DNA from: an uncultured Draconibacterium sp.
GTDB lineage: Bacteria; Bacteroidota; Bacteroidia; Bacteroidales; Prolixibacteraceae
DNA length: 64,000 nucleotides
Assembly: GCF_913060805.1 (NCBI RefSeq)
Contig: NZ_CAJXTC010000028.1
Coordinates: 1-64,000, forward strand
Direction: 5' to 3'
The notes under the pieces were generated by a model that saw only the letters and a list, made by a program, of their open reading frames with translations, was not told the DNA's origin and made no database searches. A program made the position numbers and the translations under genes. Position 1 is the stretch's first letter. Each line of letters starts with the position of its first letter. Shown here piece by piece: positions 1 through 9,028 of the stretch.

Positions 1-1062
1 GTTATCGACCCAATCGTTTTCAAAAAAGAAATTGAGTCGTTGAGTAAAATCGGTGTCGATATCTCGAAAAACCTTTACATTTCGAAAAAGGCACACATGA
101 TTTTGCCAACACATAAGATTTTGGACGCTGCATCGGAGCAGAAAAAAGGCGATACAAAAATTGGTTCTACCTTAAAAGGAATTGGCCCAACTTATAAAGA
201 TAAAATCGGCCGTGATGGTTTGCGTGTTGGCGACCTTGTTCACGGTTTCGAAGAAAAATATACTGCACGTATTGACAACCACAAAGTAATGTTGAGCGAG
301 TTCTTTAAGTACGACTACGAAGCAATGCTTAACGAATGCGAAAAAGAGTGGTTCGAAGGTGTTGAAGTGCTGAAATCATTTAATTTGGTTGACAGCGAGC
401 ACATGATTAACGATGCACTAAAAGCTGGTAAATCAGTTTTAGCTGAAGGAGCACAAGGAACATTGCTAGATATCGATTTCGGATCGTATCCTTTTGTAAC
501 CAGCTCGAACACCATTTGCGCCGGAGCTTGTACCGGTTTGGGACTTGCTCCAAATGCAATCGGTAAAGTTTTCGGAATTTTTAAAGCTTACTGTACCCGC
601 GTTGGAATGGGCCCGTTCCCTACCGAGCTTTTCGATGAAACAGGCGAAAAACTGCGTACTGCAGGAAATGAGTTCGGATCAACAACCGGCCGTCCGCGTC
701 GTTGTGGCTGGCTTGATTTGGTAGCGCTGAAATACACTTGCATGCTAAATGGCGTTACCGAACTGATTATGATGAAAGCCGATGTGCTGGATGATTTCGA
801 CACGATTAAAGTTTGTGTAGGTTACGAAATTGATGGTGAAGTTGTTGAGCACTTCCCATTTGAATTGGACGACAATGTAAAACCTGTTTACGTTGAACTA
901 CCGGGCTGGAAAACCGATTTGACTAAGATTAAAGATCAGAACGAATTCCCGGAAGAACTGAACAACTACATCAACTTTATTGAAGATGAAATGGGTATTC
1001 CAATTTCACTTGCATCGGTTGGCCCAAACAGGGAACAAACAATTATGCTTGAAAAAGAATAA
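1..1062 (+). CDS. purA: Adenylosuccinate synthetase, 5'-truncated by window edge
   Basis: Joins IMP and aspartate with GTP to form adenylosuccinate, the first committed step to AMP, in the cytoplasm. The reading frame is open from base 1, so the start codon lies upstream of the window; the missing N-terminus would carry the GTP-binding GDEGKGK loop. What remains (about 353 residues) shows family landmarks: GIGPTYKDKIGRDGLR, the IMP-binding stretch EGAQGTLLDIDFGSYPFVTSS, and GSTTGRPRRCGWLDL, which shapes the substrate site. It ends with SVGPNREQTI, as family members do. A hairpin terminator follows 20 bp after the stop, so it is not co-transcribed with pncB. A TTG at 40 is an internal Leu codon, not a start. 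Identity is secure. Confidence 0.97.
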   Translation, partial: VIDPIVFKKEIESLSKIGVDISKNLYISKKAHMILPTHKILDAASEQKKGDTKIGSTLKGIGPTYKDKIGRDGLRVGDLVHGFEEKYTARIDNHKVMLSEFFKYDYEAMLNECEKEWFEGVEVLKSFNLVDSEHMINDALKAGKSVLAEGAQGTLLDIDFGSYPFVTSSNTICAGACTGLGLAPNAIGKVFGIFKAYCTRVGMGPFPTELFDETGEKLRTAGNEFGSTTGRPRRCGWLDLVALKYTCMLNGVTELIMMKADVLDDFDTIKVCVGYEIDGEVVEHFPFELDDNVKPVYVELPGWKTDLTKIKDQNEFPEELNNYINFIEDEMGIPISLASVGPNREQTIMLEKE

Positions 1063-1083
1063 ACAAAGATATTTTAGATTGAA

Positions 1084-1116
1084 AACGCTGTTCATTTATT
1101 TGAGCAGCGTTTTTTG
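1084..1116 (+). terminator. Rho-independent terminator after purA
   Basis: Stem AACGCTG / CAGCGTT with a 14-base loop, followed directly by a T run. It starts 22 bp after the purA stop codon. Confidence 0.85.
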
Positions 1117-1312
1117 TTCTTTCATATCGTCCCCCGTATTCAAAAACTACCACCCACTTCTTCAACCATTCGTTCATATTAAGTATCAAAAACAGACCAG
1201 TTTACGATTCAGCCTCTACATTCTGAACATAAACATTCGGTTAAATTATTAATAGATCATTTAAATAGTTATAATTCTTAATTATCTTTAAGCATCTCAG
1301 TGAGGGGCAAAA

Positions 1313-2740
1313 ATGGGATCAATATTTAAGGAAACATTAGGACTATATACCGATTTGTATGAGCTAACAATGGCTCAGGGGTACTTTTATTGTCAAAAAA
1401 AAGACCAGCAAACTTCGTTCGACTATTATTTCAGAACCAATCCGTACAAAGGTGGATTTACCGTTTTTGCCGGCTTGCAGGATTTTATCGATGCCCTGAA
1501 TGAATTCACGTATTCCAAATCGGATCTGGAATTTCTGAAAGCAAATGGTTTTAAAGATGAGTTTTTAGAATACCTGCGTAACTTCAAATTCTCGGGAGAC
1601 ATTTACAGCGTAAAAGAAGGTGAGATTGTTTTTCCGAACGAGCCGCTGCTGTCGGTTGAAGGAAACATTATTGAATGCCAGCTGCTGGAAAGTATTTTGC
1701 TGAATATTCTGAATTTCGAATCGCTGATTGCCACAAAGGCTTTCCGCATTAAACATATTTCGGGGCAAAAGTTATTTGCCGATTTTGGTTTGCGGCGTGC
1801 TCAGGGTTTTAGTGCTATTCATGCCAGCCGGGCAGCTTGTATCGGTGGTGCTTCATCCACATCGAATACTTTGGCCGGAAAAATCTACGATATTCCTGTA
1901 AGCGGAACAATGGCACACAGCTGGGTACAAAGTTTCGATTCGGAGCTGGAAGCTTTCAGGGCTTTTGCCGAAACCAATCCCGACAATACCATATTATTGG
2001 TTGACACTTTCGACACCTTAAAATCGGGTGTGCCCAATGCCATTACCATTGGGCATGAAATGGCAGCCAGAGGAGAAAAACTAAAGGCCATTCGTTTGGA
2101 TAGTGGCGACCTGGCTTACCTCAGTAAAAAAGCCCGGAAGCAATTGGACGATGCCGGTTTGCACGATGTTCAGATCCTGGCATCGAACCAACTGAACGAA
2201 TACGTTATAAAAACCTTGCTGCTGGACCAGAATGCTGCTATCGACGGTTTTGGAATTGGCACCGAAATGATTACCGGCAAAAGCGACGCTGCACTTGATG
2301 GCGTGTATAAACTGACCGAGATTGACGGAGAAGCAAAAATGAAATTCTCCGAAAATATCGAAAAAATTACCCTGCCCGGGAAAAAACAACTGGTGAGGTA
2401 TTTTGATGAAGAAGGCCAATTCTACCGCGACGGAATTCTGCTGCAAAATGAAAAGCAGGAAGAAGTGGATACGATCTACCACCGGATTTACCCCGAAAAA
2501 AATACCGAAGTCTCCAAACTAAAATGTGAACTTCTTCGCGAAAAAGTGGTTGAACAAGGAAACATTTTGCTTCAACACAAAAGTCCGCTGGAAATTTACG
2601 AATACCTAAAAAGCCGGGCCGCTTTATTGCCCGACGAGCATAAACGTTTTATCAGTCCGCACCTGTATAAAGTGGGCATTTCGAACCAATTAATGGCTAC
2701 CCGCAACGCTCTAACGCAAAAATTAAGAACGTTACACTAA
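1313..2740 (+). CDS. pncB: Nicotinate phosphoribosyltransferase
   Basis: Converts nicotinate and PRPP to nicotinate mononucleotide in the NAD salvage (Preiss-Handler) pathway; cytoplasmic. The 475-residue protein begins GLYTDLYELTMAQGYF, the conserved opening of the family. It also contains ADFGLRRAQG and SGTMAHSWVQSF around the phosphorylated-His region, and IRLDSGDL followed by an ASNQLNEY segment in the phosphoribosyl-binding barrel. Length fits the bacterial subgroup. The ATG is preceded by GAGGGG, an unusually good Shine-Dalgarno for this genome, which decides the start. The next gene follows after 8 bp, so the two are probably one transcription unit. The 250-bp gap to purA contains a terminator and AT-rich leader DNA. 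Confidence 0.96.
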   Translation: MGSIFKETLGLYTDLYELTMAQGYFYCQKKDQQTSFDYYFRTNPYKGGFTVFAGLQDFIDALNEFTYSKSDLEFLKANGFKDEFLEYLRNFKFSGDIYSVKEGEIVFPNEPLLSVEGNIIECQLLESILLNILNFESLIATKAFRIKHISGQKLFADFGLRRAQGFSAIHASRAACIGGASSTSNTLAGKIYDIPVSGTMAHSWVQSFDSELEAFRAFAETNPDNTILLVDTFDTLKSGVPNAITIGHEMAARGEKLKAIRLDSGDLAYLSKKARKQLDDAGLHDVQILASNQLNEYVIKTLLLDQNAAIDGFGIGTEMITGKSDAALDGVYKLTEIDGEAKMKFSENIEKITLPGKKQLVRYFDEEGQFYRDGILLQNEKQEEVDTIYHRIYPEKNTEVSKLKCELLREKVVEQGNILLQHKSPLEIYEYLKSRAALLPDEHKRFISPHLYKVGISNQLMATRNALTQKLRTLH

Positions 2741-2748
2741 GTTATTTT

Positions 2749-3849
2749 ATGACAGAGATTACACGACCTACACTAATTATTGACAAAGAAGTTTGCCTGC
2801 AAAACATTGAACGGATGGCTAATAAAGCGAAGAAGTACAATCTTCGGTTGAGGCCCCACTTCAAAACGCATCAGGCAGCGAAGGTCGGTGAGTGGTTTAA
2901 ACGTTTCGGGATCAGCCAAATTACTGTTTCGTCGGTATTGATGGCTGAATATTTTGCATCGAACGGATGGAATGACATCACCCTGGCTTTTCCGTTGAAT
3001 ATTCTTGAGATGAGCAGGATTGACCGTTTGGCAGATTCGATAAAACTGAATGTTCTGGTGGAGAACAAAGAGGCAGCAGAAGTGCTGGCCAATAAAGCAA
3101 CAAACAAAATTGGCGTGTATTTAAAAATCGACACCGGATACAACCGCACCGGAATTCCGGCGGGCAGAACCGGTCGCATCGATTCGATTCTTGATATTTT
3201 GCGCAAAAACAGCAAACTTACTTTTAAAGGTTTTCTCACGCACACCGGTCATACTTACACGGCACTATCAACCAACGAAATATTCAGCAGTCATTTTGAT
3301 GCTTTGCTAAAACTGAAAAAGCTAAAAAACAGGTACCATAAAAACTATCCGGGAATGGAACTGAGCATGGGAGATACACCGTCTGCCAGCATTTGCGGAA
3401 ATTTTGACGGGATTGATGAGCTTCGTCCCGGCAACTTTGTGTTTTACGACCTGATGCAGCACAACCTTGGCGTATGCGAAATTAGCGACATTGCTGTAAG
3501 ATTAGTGTGCCCGGTGGTGGCCAAACATGTTTCGCGAAACGAAATTGTGATTTACGGTGGCGCTGTTCATTTCTCGAAAGACACGCTGCAAAATACCGAT
3601 GGAAAAGAATTGTATGGCCGGATCATTATCAACCAGGACAAGGAAAAAGTTCTGCTCGACACCAAAAATTATCTGTCGCGACTTTCGCAGGAACATGGCG
3701 TATTAAAAGTTACACCCACTAATTTTAAACAAATAAAAGTGGGCGATTTGGTGGAAATTATTCCTGTGCATTCGTGTCTTACTGCAAATATGATGGGGCA
3801 TTTGATTACCACCGACGGCGAGTTTATTGAAATGATGCCGAAATATTAA
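2749..3849 (+). CDS. D-threonine aldolase / D-serine dehydratase-like PLP enzyme
   Basis: Fold-type III (alanine-racemase-like) PLP enzyme of the family that contains D-threonine aldolase, D-serine dehydratase and D-3-hydroxyaspartate aldolase; these cleave or dehydrate beta-hydroxy D-amino acids. In the 366-residue protein the motif RPHFKTH (residues 35-41) provides the PLP-binding Lys39. The C-terminal HSC motif (His341, Cys343) matches the metal-binding pair that marks this family and is absent from true alanine racemases. The TGYNRTG segment and the GDTPSAS motif fit the barrel and phosphate site. It lies 8 bp after pncB and probably shares its transcript, though no pathway link is obvious. 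The exact substrate cannot be read from sequence. Confidence 0.85.
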   Translation: MTEITRPTLIIDKEVCLQNIERMANKAKKYNLRLRPHFKTHQAAKVGEWFKRFGISQITVSSVLMAEYFASNGWNDITLAFPLNILEMSRIDRLADSIKLNVLVENKEAAEVLANKATNKIGVYLKIDTGYNRTGIPAGRTGRIDSILDILRKNSKLTFKGFLTHTGHTYTALSTNEIFSSHFDALLKLKKLKNRYHKNYPGMELSMGDTPSASICGNFDGIDELRPGNFVFYDLMQHNLGVCEISDIAVRLVCPVVAKHVSRNEIVIYGGAVHFSKDTLQNTDGKELYGRIIINQDKEKVLLDTKNYLSRLSQEHGVLKVTPTNFKQIKVGDLVEIIPVHSCLTANMMGHLITTDGEFIEMMPKY

Positions 3850-3854
3850 AAAAA

Positions 3855-3898
3855 GATCTGAACGCTGGTGACGCAGATTTTGCAGATTACCACTGAAA
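3855..3898 (+). repeat. Dispersed ACGCTG...GCAGATTTT repeat, copy 1
   Basis: GAACGCTGGTGACGCAGATT followed by a second GCAGATT unit, beginning just after the stop of the aldolase-like gene. An inverted relative lies at 3991-4030 and a direct one at 9689-9733. I see no coding capacity. Confidence 0.5.
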
Positions 3899-3940
3899 TA
3901 CAAAATGGAACAAAAGGCTACGCTTTTGTTCTCAACATAA

Positions 3941-3981
3941 AAAATCCGATTCGTTTGATCAAATCATTCGAATCGGATTTT
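3941..3981. terminator. Bidirectional terminator between convergent genes
   Basis: A perfect 13-bp stem AAAATCCGATTCG / CGAATCGGATTTT with a 15-base loop. It is flanked by A's on one side and T's on the other, so it can serve both the + strand aldolase-like gene and the - strand pepD. A smaller hairpin (ACAAAAG / CTTTTGT) sits just before it at 3909-3929. Confidence 0.85.
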
Positions 3982-3990
3982 TATTTTCTA

Positions 3991-4030
3991 TTCTGCGAAA
4001 ATCAATTCACATCAGTGTCATCAGCGTTCC
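3991..4030 (-). repeat. Dispersed ACGCTGATGA repeat, copy 2 (inverted)
   Basis: Read on the - strand it gives GAACGCTGATGACACTGATG and then GATTTTCGCAG, the same family as copies at 3855-3898 and 9689-9733. With copy 1 it forms an inverted pair around the terminator at 3941-3981. Confidence 0.5.
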
Positions 4031-4050
4031 TACGCTGCAATTTAAAGATT

Positions 4051-5514
4051 CTATTTTTCAGGAATAGCTTCCAGTGTAGCCTCCAAAAACTCCCAGAATT
4101 TCTTAACTGTTTCAATATTTACTTTTTCATCCGGCGAGTGCGGGAAACGAATGGTCGGACCAAACGAAATCATATCCCAGTGTGGGTAGTTCTGTGCCAG
4201 AATACCACATTCCAAGCCGGCGTGAATAGCCATAATTTTTGGCACTCTGCCCCACTTGTCGTTATACACATTTTGCATGGTTTTCAAGATCGGCGATTCC
4301 ATGTTTGGCTTCCATCCCGGATAAGCACCCGACAAAGTTACCTCGGCACCTGCCAGTTCAAAAACAGCTATCAGGCGTGTTCCCAATTCTTCTTTTGCCG
4401 AATCAACCGAGCTGCGCATCAAACAACCACCATTAATGGTTTTGCTTTCAGCATCCGATTTTAAAATTGCCAGGTTGGTAGAAGTTTCAACCAGCCCTTC
4501 CATGCTGTCGCTCATGCGAATTACACCGTTCGGACAAGCAACAACAGCTCGTGTTACGTTTTTCTGCGTAGCAGCATCGATCAAGGTTTCCGGCAATTCA
4601 GTTTGCTCAACAGAAATATCCAGATCAGGTTCGGTAGCCGCCAATTCTACTTTTACAGCGTCGGCAATTTCATCTACCAAAGCGATAAAATCGGCCACTT
4701 TTGCCTCTTCAATTACAACAACACCAAAGGCTTCGCGAGGAATGGCATTTCTTAAACTTCCGCCATCGATACTTGCTAAACGAACGCCAAGTACTTCGGC
4801 TGCATTAATAATTCGGAAAAATGTTTTTATTGAGTTTCCGCGGCCCAGAATAATATCCATTCCGGAGTGGCCACCTTTTAAACCTGTAACGCTTAATTGC
4901 AACGCTACAAAACCAACAGGTACTTCTTCTTCAGTATAATTGAAAGTAATATTCACATCTTCGCCACCGGCGCAACCTACATACAATTCACCCTCGTCTT
5001 CCGAGTCGGTATTGATCAGGATTTCGGCATCGAGCATACCGGCTTTTAACCCGTTAGCTCCGTCCATTCCGGTTTCTTCGGTAGCGGTTAGCAACACTTC
5101 AATTGGTCCGTGCTTTAAGGTTTTCGACGCCAAAACAGCCATTGCTGCCGACGAGCCAATTCCATTATCAGCACCCAGCGTTGTTCCGTTGGCAGTTACC
5201 CAATCGCCATCAACATACGTTTCAATCGGATCGTTTTGAAAATCGTGAACTTTATCGCTGTTTTTTTGCGGAACCATATCGAGGTGCCCTTGCAGAACAA
5301 CTGTTTTACGGTTTTCCATACCGGGTGTTGCCGGCTTTTTTATAATCACATTTCCGGCTTCGTCTTTTATGGTTTCCAACCCCAGTTTTTCACCAAAACT
5401 TACGGCCCAATTCTGAATTTGCTCTTCGTGGTTTGAAGGACGTGGAATTTGGGTCATTTCAGAAAATATCTCCCACACATTTTGTGGCTCGAGATTTTTA
5501 ATTTCTACACTCAT
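4051..5514 (-). CDS. pepD: Aminoacyl-histidine dipeptidase (M20 family, PepD-type)
   Basis: Cytosolic non-specific dipeptidase of family M20C that hydrolyses Xaa-His and other dipeptides with two zinc ions. The 487 residues match the usual length of about 485. Metal ligands are visible in order: His77 in QGHLDMV with Asp79 two residues on, Asp116 in GADNGIG (bridging), Glu146-Glu147 in TATEETGM (catalytic base and ligand), Asp170 in INTDSED, and His459 in PHSPDEKV near the C-terminus. The lid/dimerisation domain lies between the two halves. There is no signal peptide, consistent with a cytoplasmic role. The divergent neighbour is a POT di/tripeptide importer, so uptake and cleavage of dipeptides may be linked; the shared 212-bp gap would hold both promoters. 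Confidence 0.95.
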   Translation of the reverse strand: MSVEIKNLEPQNVWEIFSEMTQIPRPSNHEEQIQNWAVSFGEKLGLETIKDEAGNVIIKKPATPGMENRKTVVLQGHLDMVPQKNSDKVHDFQNDPIETYVDGDWVTANGTTLGADNGIGSSAAMAVLASKTLKHGPIEVLLTATEETGMDGANGLKAGMLDAEILINTDSEDEGELYVGCAGGEDVNITFNYTEEEVPVGFVALQLSVTGLKGGHSGMDIILGRGNSIKTFFRIINAAEVLGVRLASIDGGSLRNAIPREAFGVVVIEEAKVADFIALVDEIADAVKVELAATEPDLDISVEQTELPETLIDAATQKNVTRAVVACPNGVIRMSDSMEGLVETSTNLAILKSDAESKTINGGCLMRSSVDSAKEELGTRLIAVFELAGAEVTLSGAYPGWKPNMESPILKTMQNVYNDKWGRVPKIMAIHAGLECGILAQNYPHWDMISFGPTIRFPHSPDEKVNIETVKKFWEFLEATLEAIPEK

Positions 5515-5726
5515 AATAATGCGTTTTTTACTTCAGGTATTATACCTGCAATTTTATAGAACAAAGTAAGCAACAAATGAAAAAACATTTTGTGCATTTT
5601 CGGCTTAAAAGTTTTTAAAAGAAGATAAAATTAGGCAGAAGATCAGAAAAGCTGATATGTTTCACGGAATTCTTTGAAGAATATTGATATTTTAGCGAGC
5701 TTTAGAAAATAAAAGAAAAAGATATT

Positions 5727-7256
5727 ATGAGTAGAGATGCAAATAAAGCCTTTTTTGGTCACCCGATCGGGCTTTCAACACTATTTGCCAGTGAAATGTG
5801 GGAACGCTTTAGTTACTATGGAATGCGAGCTTTGCTGGTTCTTTTCCTTACGGCAACTTTTGCTTCGGGCGGATTTGAAATGGCAGAACTCGATGCCTTT
5901 ACCATTTATGGTATTTTCACCGGTTTAGTTTATGTAACCCCGATTTTAGGCGGTATGCTGGCCGACAAAGTTCTTGGGCAGCGAAAATCGATTTACATTG
6001 GTGGTTTAACAATGGCAATTGGTCAGTTTTTATTAGCAACAAGTGCCTGGTTAAGTGGAGGCGATGCTGGAATTGAACTGCGTCAAACAATTTTTTATGC
6101 CGGATTGGGTATTTTGATTTTGGGTAATGGTTTCTTTAAACCCAACATTTCTACCATGGTGGGCGAATTGTACGACAATAACGACCCGCGCAAAGACGGT
6201 GGTTTTACCATCTTTTACATGGGTATTAACCTTGGCGCTTTCATTTCACCATTAATTACAGGAAAACTGGGTGAGCAGGTAGCCTGGCAATATGGTTTTC
6301 TGGCGGCAGGAATCGGAATGGTACTAGGAACTATCTGGTTTTTTGTTCGTAGTCACACCCTTGGTCACATTGGAATGCCTCCAAAAGTAAAAGCCGAAAG
6401 AGTTCGTCTGATTATAAAAGACTGGTTTAGTATATTACTTTATGTTGTTGCAATCGTTGGAGTTGTGTTTGCATTAATTGTAGGCTGGGGAGCAATGCCT
6501 GAGGCCGTTTCAACAACAATCATTTACGTAGTTGGAATTGGTGCCGTAGTTGTATTGGCCACTACAATATTTAGAGGAACAAGTGGTAAAGCTGAATGGT
6601 CGCGAATTGGAGTAATCCTAATATTGGCCGTTTTCAACATCTTATTCTGGGGTGGTTTTGAGCAGGCTGGAACAACTTTTAACGTTTTTGCCCGCGATAA
6701 TACACAACGAATGATTGGCAATTGGGAAATTCCTGCCAGCTGGTTTCAAAGTATTAACGCCATCTGGATTGTTACCTGTGCGCCATTGTTCAGTATTTTG
6801 TGGCTGAAACTGGATAAACTAAAAATTAACCCTAATACACCAATGAAATTTGCGTGGGGTTTAATTATGCTTTCGTTGGGATTTGTGATCATGGCAATTG
6901 CTTACAGCAGATCAACAGGAGGCGATACAATTCGTTTGGTTAGCCCGTTATGGTTGATCGTGGTATTCCTTTTCCACACATTTGGTGAACTTTGCCTGTC
7001 GCCAATTGGACTTTCGATGGTGACCAAATTATCGCCACCAAAACTGGTTTCTACAATGATGGGAATTTGGTTTGGTTCGATTGCTGCGGGTAACTTTGTA
7101 GCTTCGCAAATGAAAGCGATTTCAATACATTTGGAAGATGCGCTGGGAAGAGAAATTCAGGTTTTCTGGCTGATCGCTATCCAATCGGCTATTTTTGCAC
7201 TTATTGCAATTGCCCTTTCTCCTGTACTGAAAAAGATGATGCACGGAATCAAATAA
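5727..7256 (+). CDS. POT/PTR2 family proton-coupled peptide transporter
   Basis: Inner-membrane major-facilitator-superfamily symporter for di- and tripeptides driven by protons. At 509 residues with about 12-14 hydrophobic segments it has the normal size. The family signature ExxER is present at residues 23-27 in SEMWERFSYYGM, and the second PTR2 signature is seen in TIFYMGINLGAFISP. The conserved helix 10 segment ends FGELCLSPIGLSMVTKLSP. It is transcribed away from pepD, a dipeptidase, which supports a peptide-uptake role. A terminator follows 30 bp after the stop. Substrate range cannot be told from sequence; some POT proteins carry nitrate or other solutes. Confidence 0.94.
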   Translation: MSRDANKAFFGHPIGLSTLFASEMWERFSYYGMRALLVLFLTATFASGGFEMAELDAFTIYGIFTGLVYVTPILGGMLADKVLGQRKSIYIGGLTMAIGQFLLATSAWLSGGDAGIELRQTIFYAGLGILILGNGFFKPNISTMVGELYDNNDPRKDGGFTIFYMGINLGAFISPLITGKLGEQVAWQYGFLAAGIGMVLGTIWFFVRSHTLGHIGMPPKVKAERVRLIIKDWFSILLYVVAIVGVVFALIVGWGAMPEAVSTTIIYVVGIGAVVVLATTIFRGTSGKAEWSRIGVILILAVFNILFWGGFEQAGTTFNVFARDNTQRMIGNWEIPASWFQSINAIWIVTCAPLFSILWLKLDKLKINPNTPMKFAWGLIMLSLGFVIMAIAYSRSTGGDTIRLVSPLWLIVVFLFHTFGELCLSPIGLSMVTKLSPPKLVSTMMGIWFGSIAAGNFVASQMKAISIHLEDALGREIQVFWLIAIQSAIFALIAIALSPVLKKMMHGIK

Positions 7257-7285
7257 GAACACCGTATTCAAGAAAATATTGAAAG

Positions 7286-7316
7286 TACCCGGCTTTTTAA
7301 AGTCGGGTATTTTTTT
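7286..7316 (+). terminator. Terminator after the POT transporter gene
   Basis: Stem TACCCG / CGGGTA (with an extra GC pair inside) and an AT-rich loop, followed by a T7 run. It starts 30 bp past the stop codon. Confidence 0.85.
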
Positions 7317-7344
7317 ACCCCACAATTGACTGAAGTATTGTTTC

Positions 7345-7385
7345 TTTACCCTCTCTCCTGTCTCTCCCTTCCATGAAGGGAAAGA
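7345..7385. repeat. Remnant of a CTCTCCC-type dispersed repeat
   Basis: CCCTCTCTCCTGTCTCTCCC and the short hairpin CCCTTCCATGAAGGG. It resembles the CCCCT..AGGGG repeat debris at 18897-19024. No gene is seen between 7317 and 7480. Assignment is tentative. Confidence 0.35.
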
Positions 7386-7485
7386 CGATCAGCCTCCAAC
7401 CCGAACAACGCTAAGCTCTATAATTGAGCAGAGCGAGCACACATTAACGCCTGTAAAACATTTACATTATTGAACTCCATAAATC

Positions 7486-7730
7486 AACCGCGGGTGAAAC
7501 CCGCGGTTAGTCATATTTTATCCCTTCGGGATAATGACCTGAATTACAACGTAAAACGAGTTTATTGACCAGCTATGTCGGAATTGCAAACTTTTCATGA
7601 CGCTGGAAGCGTCGAATGTGAATAACCCGGTGCGTAGCGCCGGGTTGAAATGAACAAAGGGAAATAGTCCGGCGCAGACAGCAGATCGAAGCCAGATGGT
7701 TCTCCAGGACGAAACTCAAACGGCAATTAC
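7486..7730. repeat. Multi-hairpin dispersed repeat, copy A
   Basis: A string of four hairpins in fixed order: AACCGCGGG/CCCGCGGTT (7486-7508), TATCCC-TTC-GGGATA (7519-7533), GACGCT-GGA-AGCGTC (7599-7613) and ACCCGG/CCGGGT around TGCGTAGCG (7625-7645). A conserved tail (7682-7727) containing CAGATCGAAGCCAGATGGTT follows. A second copy in the same orientation lies at 49952-50190 with the same spacing (85 bp from hairpin 3 to the tail in both). No open frame with recognisable product. Each copy ends just before a terminator that serves a - strand gene. Confidence 0.8.
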
Positions 7731-7757
7731 ATATAAAAGATGGGGACTTTCATAAAA

Positions 7758-7783
7758 AAAGCCCGGCTATATAACCGGGCTTT
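7758..7783 (-). terminator. Terminator of the DUF4831 gene
   Basis: GCCCGG / CCGGGC stem with a TATATA-type loop; on the - strand it is followed by a T7 run. It lies 21 bp beyond the stop of the - strand gene at 7804. Confidence 0.88.
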
Positions 7784-7803
7784 CATTTATATATTGTGCT
7801 GTT

Positions 7804-8907
7804 CTATTTCAATTGAACGGATTTAATAGCTCCTGTTTCGGGATGAAATTCGATGGAATAATCACCACCCAGTAAATCTTCAGGAACCGGAGCAGTAATA
7901 CCAAACTGTGCAATGGTTGCACGCGCTGAAGCCAGGCTGTTTAACTCGTAAATAACCTTAATGTTAGCCACTCCCGGCATCCGGTAGTAAACACCATCGT
8001 AACCGGCATCGGGATTATCCGACACGGCTTCGGCCTGGTATTTTGCCAGTAAACCGGCTGCCTGCTCAAACTCAACCATAACAGGTTTTCCTGAAAGATC
8101 GCTGGCGGGAACAACGCCGTTTTCATCCGAAATACGGAAGATCACCGCATTCTTTTCATTTGCAGCCGGCACGTAATCGAAACTGTATGTTTCGGTTTTA
8201 TACGTGGTTCGGCCAACAAACAATTTAATGTAATTCTGCTCGGTACGTTTTAGCTCTTCCAAACTCACCTCATAAGCTTTACCGTCGGGGTACTCGCCGT
8301 CGATTCGGAGAGCTGCCAAATCGTACTGGTTCATCCGGCAGTCGAGCACGCGCTGCGCTGCTTCCGCAGCTTTTTGCTCCATACCTACAGCCGTAGGTCG
8401 GAAGTTATTGGTAGAGTCTCCCGGGATTAAAAATGGTGTATCCGAGAAATAATCAAAGGAAAAACCATCGTCGATATCCGGTTTCTGAAATGTTTTATTG
8501 GATTGAACCTCAAGCGGCATTATCGCTGTTCCAGAGGCGTTTATTCCGGCCAGGCAACCGTTGGGTGCCAGGCTGATCGTTGCAGCAATATCGCCCATTG
8601 CTTTGTAAACCTGCTGCGGATCGGGCTCCGAAAAAGTTTCGATTTTTACAGCAGATACCGACCACTTTACCGATGCTCTGTTTCGGGCATCTTTTATACC
8701 CAGTAACTGCTGGGCATAGGCAGCGTATGGCCCCGGCTCAAATTTCTCGCGAATAGCTTCCACGTGTACTTTAATTCCTGTGCGTGGCAAAGCGTACGCA
8801 ATACCCTCAACATAGGCCGGAGCAATTCCTTCGTCTTCTTTCTTTTTGCGCTGTCCAAATGTCGGAACGACTATCATTACAGCAATTATCAAAGCTAAAT
8901 ACCTCAT
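7804..8907 (-). CDS. DUF4831 family exported protein
   Basis: A 367-residue protein I assign to DUF4831, a Bacteroidota family of unknown function. Residues 1-18 form a signal peptide ending TFGQ, so it is exported, probably to the periplasm. The mature part opens with a charged RKKKEDE stretch, then a region (residues about 30-75) with the YALPRTGIKVHVEA and PGPYAAYAQQLLGI segments typical of the family. No catalytic motif is apparent. It stands alone: a strong terminator follows it, a -7 promoter element lies 26 bp upstream, and the next gene (aat) is divergent. Function unknown; a structural or envelope role is only a guess. Confidence 0.75.
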   Translation of the reverse strand: MRYLALIIAVMIVVPTFGQRKKKEDEGIAPAYVEGIAYALPRTGIKVHVEAIREKFEPGPYAAYAQQLLGIKDARNRASVKWSVSAVKIETFSEPDPQQVYKAMGDIAATISLAPNGCLAGINASGTAIMPLEVQSNKTFQKPDIDDGFSFDYFSDTPFLIPGDSTNNFRPTAVGMEQKAAEAAQRVLDCRMNQYDLAALRIDGEYPDGKAYEVSLEELKRTEQNYIKLFVGRTTYKTETYSFDYVPAANEKNAVIFRISDENGVVPASDLSGKPVMVEFEQAAGLLAKYQAEAVSDNPDAGYDGVYYRMPGVANIKVIYELNSLASARATIAQFGITAPVPEDLLGGDYSIEFHPETGAIKSVQLK

Positions 8908-8932
8908 TGTTCAAATTGTTTGTTGTAAAACC

Positions 8933-8940
8933 CAAAAGTA
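8933..8940 (-). promoter_or_regulatory. -7 promoter element of the DUF4831 gene
   Basis: Reads TACTTTTG on the - strand, an exact match to the Bacteroidota -7 consensus TAnnTTTG. A TTTA lies 19 nt further upstream at the -33 position. It would place the transcript start about 20 nt before the ATG at 8907. Confidence 0.6.
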
Positions 8941-9015
8941 TTAAAATTATTTTGTGTTGTAAATTCATTTTTGGTTCTCGTCTCGCCAATCGTATTAAAA
9001 TGTTTCATCGGATGT

Positions 9016-9023
9016 TATATTTG
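9016..9023 (+). promoter_or_regulatory. -7 promoter element of aat
   Basis: TATATTTG matches TAnnTTTG. It ends only 5 nt before the aat ATG at 9029, so the predicted transcript would be leaderless or nearly so. No clear -33 box. Confidence 0.5.
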
Positions 9024-9028
9024 CAAAC

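Noticed and set aside
40-1062. TTG at 40 as the start of purA
   Set aside because: The frame is open to base 1 and the family needs about 75 more N-terminal residues, so the gene is cut by the window edge.
3868-4464. Open frame of 198 codons on the + strand
   Set aside because: It is antisense to the 3' part of pepD, which is a secure gene, and its start lies in a repeat and terminator region.
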